Shown in pieces: positions 58,975 to 64,000 of a stretch of 64,000 bases of DNA (the stretch's first letter is position 1; every line of letters begins with the position of its first letter). Source of the DNA: an uncultured Desulfovibrio sp. (GTDB taxonomy: Bacteria > Desulfobacterota > Desulfovibrionia > Desulfovibrionales > Desulfovibrionaceae); assembly GCA_900547595.1 (NCBI GenBank), contig URHE01000003.1, positions 1 to 64,000 on the forward strand, given 5' to 3'. A program made the position numbers and the translations under genes. The notes beneath the pieces were generated by a model. That model had not been told where the DNA came from, did not search any database, and saw nothing but the letters and a program-made list of their open reading frames with translations.

Positions 58975-60659
58975 GGCACGCAACGCTCCCATGCGGCTGT
59001 GGGCGGCGCATCGGGTGTGGCGCGCGCATGCGGCAGGGCATCGGCCAGTTCCGAGGCGCGGGCGCCCCGCAGGGGAAAGGCGCGGGCGCAGATGCGTCCC
59101 GCCATGGCATGCAGCGCGACGCCCGTGGCCGCCACGCGGAGGGCATCGCGGCGTCGTGGTCCTGCCTGGGCGAGCAGGGCGGCGATGCAGCCCGCGAGAA
59201 CGTCGCCGGAACCGCCCATGGCCAGCGTCGGAAGGGCATAGGGAGAGATGAATACCGGCCTCCCGGACTGCCCGGCCAGAGTTCCGGCCCCCTTGAGAAC
59301 CACTGCCGCCGGGCTCAATGCGCACAATCGGGCCAGGGCGGCGGGGCGCTGCGCCTGGATCTGCCCGGTATCGACCGCGAGCAGGGCCGCCGCCTCGCCG
59401 GGATGCGGCGTGAGGATGTCGGCGGATGTCAGCCGGGAGAGGAGCGTCCTGTTCCGGGAAAGCAGGATGAGCGCGTCCGCGTCAAGGACGGCGGGGGGGC
59501 GGTCCGGCAGCGCCAGCAGGGCGGCGAGAAAGGCTGCGGCGTCATCGCCGCGCCCCATGCCCGGCCCCACGGCAAGCGCCTGGCAGCGGCACAGCAGTTC
59601 CCGCAGGGATTCCGGCAGGGAGGCGGGCCAGCGGACGGCGCCGGCGTCGCCAAGGGCGAGCGTCATGAGCTCCGGCCAGCCGTTTCTGATGGCCGGGATG
59701 GCGCTTTCGGGCGCTGCCACGCTCACCAGACCGGCGCCCGCGCGCAGGGCCGCCGCCCCCGCGAGATGCCCGGCGCCGGAAAGTCCGGGCGCGCCGCCCA
59801 GGACAAGCACATGCCCGAAACTGTTTTTATAGGCTTCCGGCGCCGGTTCGGGCAGGTCGCGCAGGGCATGGCCGTCCAGCAGATACTGGCGCACCGGGTG
59901 CCGGTCGCGGACAGCGGCGGGAATGCCGATGTCGCCCACATGGAGCGCGCCCACCCAGGGCTGCGCGCATGGCAGCACAAGTCCGGGTTTGGCGGCCGCC
60001 AGGGTCACGGTGGCATGCGCGCGCACGGCCACGGGCGAGGGGAGTCCGCTGACGGCATCCAGGCCGGAGGGGATGTCGACGGCGAGGACGAAGCAGCCGG
60101 GGATGCGCCGGGAAAGGGCGTTGACGCGTTCGATGGCGGCATGGGCATCGGGGCGGAGCGCGCCGGAAAAACCCGTGCCGAGGAGCCCGTCCACAATGAT
60201 GTGCGGTGGGCCGCTTTCCGCCGCTGCCGCCGCCGTGGCGCTGTGTTCTTCCCCCCACGGTCCCCCGAGGCAGGCGCTCATGGCCACGGGGAGTTCCGCC
60301 AGCGGCGCCACACGCACGCCGTTGGCGCGGGCCATGGAGAGGTGCAGGGCGCTTGCCCCGTTGAGGGCATCCGGTGGGCGCGCGTGGAACAGGAGGGGAC
60401 GCGCGCCGCGGTCCGCGAGGAGGCGGGCGACGCAGGCGGCATCGCCGCCGTTGTTGCCAGACCCCATGAGGAGCCAGACCGCCGCTCCCTCCACATCGGG
60501 ACGGTGGCGCAACAGGACGTCGCAGGTCACGCGGCCGGCATTTTCCATGAGCATGGCCGTGGAAAGACCAAAGTTTTCCGCCTCCGCGTCCCATTGCCGC
60601 ATTTCTTCCGGCAGGGGCAGTGGAGAGAGCAGACGGCAAAATTCCCCGGGCGCGTCCAT
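58962..60659 (-). CDS. nnr: Bifunctional NAD(P)H-hydrate repair enzyme (epimerase and dehydratase)
   Basis: A 565-residue fusion that repairs hydrated NAD(P)H. The N-terminal epimerase (YjeF_N) has LMENAGRVTCDVLL, LLMGSGNNGGDAACVARLL and VDGLLGTGFSGALRP. The C-terminal ADP/ATP-dependent dehydratase (carbohydrate kinase-like) has GHVLVLGGAPGLSGAGHLA, LAVGPGMGRGD, LTPHPGEAAALL and MGGSGDVLAGCIAALLAQ. The ATG at 60659 follows GGAGGATTG and overlaps the acpS stop by one base. tsaE follows with a 13-base overlap, so the three genes are coupled. Confidence 0.96.
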   Translation of the reverse strand: MDAPGEFCRLLSPLPLPEEMRQWDAEAENFGLSTAMLMENAGRVTCDVLLRHRPDVEGAAVWLLMGSGNNGGDAACVARLLADRGARPLLFHARPPDALNGASALHLSMARANGVRVAPLAELPVAMSACLGGPWGEEHSATAAAAAESGPPHIIVDGLLGTGFSGALRPDAHAAIERVNALSRRIPGCFVLAVDIPSGLDAVSGLPSPVAVRAHATVTLAAAKPGLVLPCAQPWVGALHVGDIGIPAAVRDRHPVRQYLLDGHALRDLPEPAPEAYKNSFGHVLVLGGAPGLSGAGHLAGAAALRAGAGLVSVAAPESAIPAIRNGWPELMTLALGDAGAVRWPASLPESLRELLCRCQALAVGPGMGRGDDAAAFLAALLALPDRPPAVLDADALILLSRNRTLLSRLTSADILTPHPGEAAALLAVDTGQIQAQRPAALARLCALSPAAVVLKGAGTLAGQSGRPVFISPYALPTLAMGGSGDVLAGCIAALLAQAGPRRRDALRVAATGVALHAMAGRICARAFPLRGARASELADALPHARATPDAPPTAAWERCVPWPN

Positions 60660-61033
60660 CAATCCTCCAGCACCACCACGGCCACGGCGTGGGAACGCTC
60701 ATGGCTGATGGAAAGATGGGCGGCGCGCGTGCCGAGCAGGCGGGCCCGCTGGCCGGCCGCCCCATGAAACATCAGGCCGGTGCCCCCGGCAGGCAGGGGA
60801 AGGACCTCGATCTGGCACGGGCCGACTCCCTGGCTGAATCCCGTCCCCAGCGCCTTGGAAGCCGCTTCCTTGGCCGCGAAGCGGCCCGCCAGAAAGGCGG
60901 CGGGCGGTTGCGGCGGCAGGGCGGCAAGTTCGCCGGGCGCGAGGAATTTTTCGAGGAACCGGTGGCCGAACCGGGCATGGGCCGCCCTGATGCGCGCAAG
61001 TTCCGTCATGTCGATGCCAAGTCCGACGATCAT
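60659..61033 (-). CDS. acpS: Holo-[acyl-carrier-protein] synthase
   Basis: A 124-residue trimer-type phosphopantetheinyl transferase that activates the fatty-acid acyl carrier protein. It has MIVGLGIDMTELARIRAA with the metal-binding Asp. The catalytic FLAGRFAAKEAASKALGTG follows, then the C-terminal HLSISHERSHAVAVVVLE. I use the ATG at 61033; the frame is open 48 codons further up without similarity. It overlaps the nnr start by one base. Confidence 0.96.
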   Translation of the reverse strand: MIVGLGIDMTELARIRAAHARFGHRFLEKFLAPGELAALPPQPPAAFLAGRFAAKEAASKALGTGFSQGVGPCQIEVLPLPAGGTGLMFHGAAGQRARLLGTRAAHLSISHERSHAVAVVVLED

Positions 61034-61263
61034 CGCCGTGCCCCCCGTCCGGCCGCCATGCGGGACGCGGGACCAACAGTCTGTCCCGGCTTGCCCACAG
61101 ACGGAAAATTGCATATGTATTGGCGCTGTGCCAACGCATTGTGGCGTCATCCCCGCCGCCGCGTCAAGTCGGGGCACATGGCGCCATACGGGCGCATCAC
61201 CAGCTCAAAAGTGGAACAACGCCAAGCAATCAAGCGCGCACAGCGCAGGGAGAGCGGAAAAGA

Positions 61264-62601
61264 ATGAAATTGTGCATTGTCGGTACGGGCTATGTGGGGC
61301 TTGTCAGCGCCGCCTGCTTCGCGGAAATGGGCAATACCGTCACCTGTGTGGACGTGAATGCCGCGGTCGTTGAAAAGCTCAATTCCGGGTCCGTCCACAT
61401 CTATGAGCCCGGCCTGGAACCCATGGTGCGCCGCAGCCGCGCCGACGGGCGCCTGCATTTCACCACGAGCCTGGAACAGGGCATTGCCGATGCCGAGTGC
61501 GCCTTTATCTGCGTGGGCACGCCCCCCCGGCCGGACGGCTCCTGCGATCTGAGCTATGTGCATCAGGTGGCGCACGAGATCGGGTGGCACATGCAAAAGG
61601 ACCTCGTGGTGGTGGACAAGTCCACGGTCCCCGTGGGGACCGCTGACACGGTGCGCGGCATCATTGCCGGGGAACTGGCCGCGCGCGGCCTCTCCCTGAA
61701 CGCGGAGGTGGTCTCCAACCCCGAATTTCTCAAGGAAGGCGACGCCATCGCGGATTTCATGAAACCCGACCGTGTGGTCATCGGTACGGATTCTCCCAGG
61801 GCCGCCTCGCTCATGCGTGAACTCTACGCGCCCTTTGCCCGCACCCGCGACAAGATCATCGTCATGGCCGTCCGCAGCGCCGAGATGACCAAGTACGCCG
61901 CCAACTGCATGCTGGCGACGAAGATTTCCTTCATCAACGAGATCGCCACCATTTGCGAGCAGGTGGGCGCGGATGTGCGCGATGTGCGCGTGGGCATCGG
62001 CTCCGATTCGCGCATCGGCTACCAGTTCATCTATCCGGGCGTGGGCTATGGCGGTTCCTGCTTTCCCAAGGATGTCAAGGCGCTGATCCAGACCGCGGAA
62101 AATTCCGGCGTGGAGCCCATGCTCCTCAACGCCGTGGAAGCGGTCAACGCCCGCCAGAAGGCGCACATGGCCCGCCGCATCGAGGCCTATTTCGCGCCCC
62201 AGGGCGGTGTGCGCGGCAAGACGCTGGCCCTTTGGGGCCTGGCCTTCAAGGCCAATACCGATGACATGCGCGAGGCCGCCGCCATCAATATCATCAACGC
62301 CCTCACCGGGGCGGGCATGAGGATCCGCGCCTTTGATCCGGTCGCCGGTGACAATGCGCGCCGCATTTTCGCGGACAATCCGCTGGTGGAGATCCTGGAT
62401 GACCAGTACGCGGTGTGCGAGGGCGCCCAGGCGCTGCTGGTGGTGACGGAGTGGAACCAGTTCCGCAATCCGGACTTTGCCCGCGTCAAGTCCCTGTTGA
62501 GCGCGCCTCTCCTGTTTGATGGCCGCAACCTGTATTCGCCGTCGGCCATGGCGGAACGGGGTTTCGCCTATTTCTGCATCGGCCGCGCGCCCGGGGCCTG
62601 A
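61264..62601 (+). CDS. ugd: UDP-glucose 6-dehydrogenase
   Basis: Oxidises UDP-glucose to UDP-glucuronate for surface polysaccharides. The 445-residue protein has the Rossmann motif VGTGYVGLVSAACFAEMGN and FICVGTPPRPDG. VVVDKSTVPVGTADTVR, EVVSNPEFLKEGDAIADFM and the active-site Cys in GVGYGGSCFPKDVKAL follow. The C-terminal domain has LALWGLAFKANTDDMREAA. The ATG follows AGGGAGAGC. It is a single plus-strand gene between minus-strand acpS and the rhomboid gene. Confidence 0.97.
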   Translation: MKLCIVGTGYVGLVSAACFAEMGNTVTCVDVNAAVVEKLNSGSVHIYEPGLEPMVRRSRADGRLHFTTSLEQGIADAECAFICVGTPPRPDGSCDLSYVHQVAHEIGWHMQKDLVVVDKSTVPVGTADTVRGIIAGELAARGLSLNAEVVSNPEFLKEGDAIADFMKPDRVVIGTDSPRAASLMRELYAPFARTRDKIIVMAVRSAEMTKYAANCMLATKISFINEIATICEQVGADVRDVRVGIGSDSRIGYQFIYPGVGYGGSCFPKDVKALIQTAENSGVEPMLLNAVEAVNARQKAHMARRIEAYFAPQGGVRGKTLALWGLAFKANTDDMREAAAINIINALTGAGMRIRAFDPVAGDNARRIFADNPLVEILDDQYAVCEGAQALLVVTEWNQFRNPDFARVKSLLSAPLLFDGRNLYSPSAMAERGFAYFCIGRAPGA

Positions 62602-62635
62602 GCGGGCAGCGGACGGCGGACGTTTCCACCGACGA

Positions 62636-63601
62636 TCAGAGGCGGGTGAAGGCCCGCCACCATGCCAGCACCGGAATCACCATGGCGAGCGTTGCCGCTG
62701 CCCATTGCGGCAGCGCCCGCCATTTGCGCCGCAGCCGAAGCCCTTCCAGCATTCCCAGCGCAAGCCCGCAGCACAATCCGGCCACATGCGCCAGATAATC
62801 GGTGCGTTCTCCTTCCGTTCCCAGCATGGCGAGCAACGCCGCCCCGGCGGCCACGGGCAGGAGCATTTCACGCCGTCCCGCATGGCGGAGCGCCATGAGG
62901 CCCGACAGCGCGCCGATGCATGCGAAAAGCGCGGTGGAGAAGCCGATGCTTTCCACAGGGTGCCGCCGGAGCGCCACTGCCAGACAATTGCCGAGGATGC
63001 CCCCGGCCAGAGTCAGCCACAGGGCGCGCCCGATGCCGGCGCTCCGTGCGAGCAGGGCCAGAAAAAGCGCACCAAAGGCAAGATTTCCGCAAAGATGGGC
63101 CGCATCCGCATGCAGGGTCAGGGCCGTGACCGCACGGTACCATTGGCCGTGCAGGCGCACCTGGAGCGTGTCCAGGGCGCCCGCCGGCAGCCACAGCCGG
63201 GGAGGCGGCAGGCAGTCCGGCGCGGGCCACCAGCCCATGCGCATGCCATGCCAGACGAGGAGCGGCAGGAGGAAACATCCCGCCAGTTTCCAGTGCGCGT
63301 GAACCACCGGCGCAGGCGGCGCGGGGCGCCGCCGTTCGGCGTCAAAGGCCGTCAGTTCCCGCAGGGCCGCGCGTTCAAGCACGGGCGGCACATACAGGCA
63401 TTCCCTGCCGCGGAATTGGGAAAGCCTGTGCGGCATATTGCAGGCGCTGAGAACAAGACGCCAATCCCGCCGCTGCCGATAGCTGGTGATGCCGGTAACG
63501 CCGGTGATATTGCGCCAGAAGGCGGGGACCGAGGCCGGTCTGACGCGCCAGTTCAGGCGAGGGGCGGTGATGATCGGCGCGTGAGGGAGCGGTTGCGGCA
63601 T
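62636..63601 (-). CDS. Rhomboid-family intramembrane serine protease
   Basis: A predicted six-helix membrane protease of about 321 residues with a cytoplasmic N-terminal region of about 90 residues. The catalytic Ser is in ESIGFSTALFACIGAL, where GFSTA replaces the common GASG. The catalytic His is in DYLAHVAGLCCGLALGML, and HADAAHLCGNLAFGALFLAL gives the conserved His and Asn of the second helix. The start is uncertain. The ATG at 63601 lies directly after the T-tract of the rpmB terminator and has no clear ribosome-binding site. The frame is open upstream into rpmB. Confidence 0.8.
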   Translation of the reverse strand: MPQPLPHAPIITAPRLNWRVRPASVPAFWRNITGVTGITSYRQRRDWRLVLSACNMPHRLSQFRGRECLYVPPVLERAALRELTAFDAERRRPAPPAPVVHAHWKLAGCFLLPLLVWHGMRMGWWPAPDCLPPPRLWLPAGALDTLQVRLHGQWYRAVTALTLHADAAHLCGNLAFGALFLALLARSAGIGRALWLTLAGGILGNCLAVALRRHPVESIGFSTALFACIGALSGLMALRHAGRREMLLPVAAGAALLAMLGTEGERTDYLAHVAGLCCGLALGMLEGLRLRRKWRALPQWAAATLAMVIPVLAWWRAFTRL

Positions 63602-63603
63602 GG

Positions 63604-63642
63604 GAGAAAGAAAAAAAGCCCCGGCAGGATGCTGACGGGGCT
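63604..63642 (-). terminator. Rho-independent terminator after rpmB
   Basis: On the minus strand: stem AGCCCC / GGGGCT (63637-63642 with 63617-63622) and a 14-base loop, then a run of Ts interrupted by C. Its end touches the presumed start of the rhomboid gene. Confidence 0.8.
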
Positions 63643-63672
63643 CCAGAGACAGAGAGTTGACAGAGGGGGCGC

Positions 63673-63882
63673 CTAGTCCTGCTTGCGGACCGCGGGTTTG
63701 GACACGAGCCCGGAGCGGAGGCAACGGGTGCAGACGGTGAGCGTCCGCACGCTGCCGTCAGGAAACTGGTGCCGCACGCGCTGCAGGTTGGGATTGAAAC
63801 GGCGCTTGGTCTTGATGTTGGAATGGCTCACCAGATTGCCCACCTGGGGCTTCTTGCCGCAGAAATCACATTCCTTGCTCAT
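63673..63882 (-). CDS. rpmB: 50S ribosomal protein L28
   Basis: A 69-residue protein of the large ribosomal subunit. It begins MSKECDFCGKKPQVGNLVSHS and continues KTKRRFNPNLQRVRH and TVCTRCLRSGLVSK. The four cysteines (C-x-x-C twice) mark the zinc-binding form of L28. The start follows GGAGGACAGC. A terminator lies 31 bases after the stop. Confidence 0.97.
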   Translation of the reverse strand: MSKECDFCGKKPQVGNLVSHSNIKTKRRFNPNLQRVRHQFPDGSVRTLTVCTRCLRSGLVSKPAVRKQD

Positions 63883-64000
63883 GCTGTCCTCCGTATATGC
63901 GCTGAAAACTGTTCCATGCCGTCGTTGCTGTGGCCGTCCTCACGCCGGTGAAAATGGCGCGCCCTCAGGCGTTGCCCATGCGAACGGCGAACATAGTCTG

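Noticed and set aside
63965..64000. Minus-strand open frame from the right edge reading QTMFAVRMGNA and a stop
   Set aside because: It could be the C-terminus of a gene upstream of rpmB, but eleven residues are too few to support a call.

Overview
The window is GC-rich chromosomal DNA. It most resembles a Desulfovibrionaceae-type sulfate reducer, possibly gut-associated. The evidence is the gene order and family content: recO-glyQ-glyS-rpsT, acpS-nnr-tsaE-lysC, a fused ispDF, a type A RNase P RNA, an IscA-like protein with a Cys/Gly tail, and two SurA-like proteins downstream of mfd. The assignment rests on gene content recognised by eye, not on a database search.

Left part (1-13,100). A minus-strand group encodes a D-threonine-aldolase-like enzyme, a DUF362 ferredoxin and the start of formate-tetrahydrofolate ligase (cut by the window edge). 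A plus-strand CDP-sugar set follows (rfbF, rfbG and an RmlC-like epimerase). Next come an AraC regulator coupled to an EamA exporter, an HD phosphohydrolase overlapping ddl, a GT-C-like membrane protein, and a PAS/sigma-54 activator that ends in a clear terminator.

Islet at tRNA-Ser (13,100-15,900). tRNA-Ser(GCU) has its own promoter, with an 11-bp perfect palindrome upstream. Directly downstream are a terminator, a short ORF resembling the start of a tyrosine integrase, and an AT-richer segment with a nitroreductase divergent from an AraC regulator. This looks like the remnant of an integrated element.

DNA-damage and polyamine group (15,900-21,000). A PotE-like antiporter lies on the minus strand. 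A plus-strand series follows: umuD, umuC, mdtJ, mdtI and a methylguanine methyltransferase (ogt).

NRPS island (21,300-37,050), the most interesting part. Six minus-strand genes are separated by only 11-39 bases. In transcription order they are a STAS anti-anti-sigma protein, a membrane SpoIIE/PP2C phosphatase with a C-terminal GHKL ATPase, a 3026-residue NRPS (A-T-C-A-T-C-A-T-R), an Sfp-type phosphopantetheinyl transferase, a PaaK-like adenylate-forming protein, and a MATE exporter fused to a GHKL ATPase domain. The first A domain lacks the Asp that binds an alpha-amino group and has no C domain before it. The assembly line ends in a thioester reductase. I infer an N-acylated dipeptide aldehyde or alcohol, and a partner-switching circuit whose kinase-like domain sits on the exporter. 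The island lies between an intact ogt and a truncated ogt fragment.

Right part (37,400-64,000) is mostly housekeeping: yjbQ, a GNAT protein, an IscA-like protein, mfd, two SurA-like proteins, a RodZ-like gene split by a frameshift, recO, glyQS, rpsT, tRNA-Arg(ACG), a PurQ-like amidotransferase, a Nif3-like protein, a zinc-ribbon coiled-coil protein, rnpB, ispDF and an acyl-CoA ligase on the plus strand. Then come lysC, tsaE, nnr and acpS on the minus strand, ugd on the plus strand, and a rhomboid protease and rpmB on the minus strand. No CRISPR array, insertion sequence or rRNA gene was seen.
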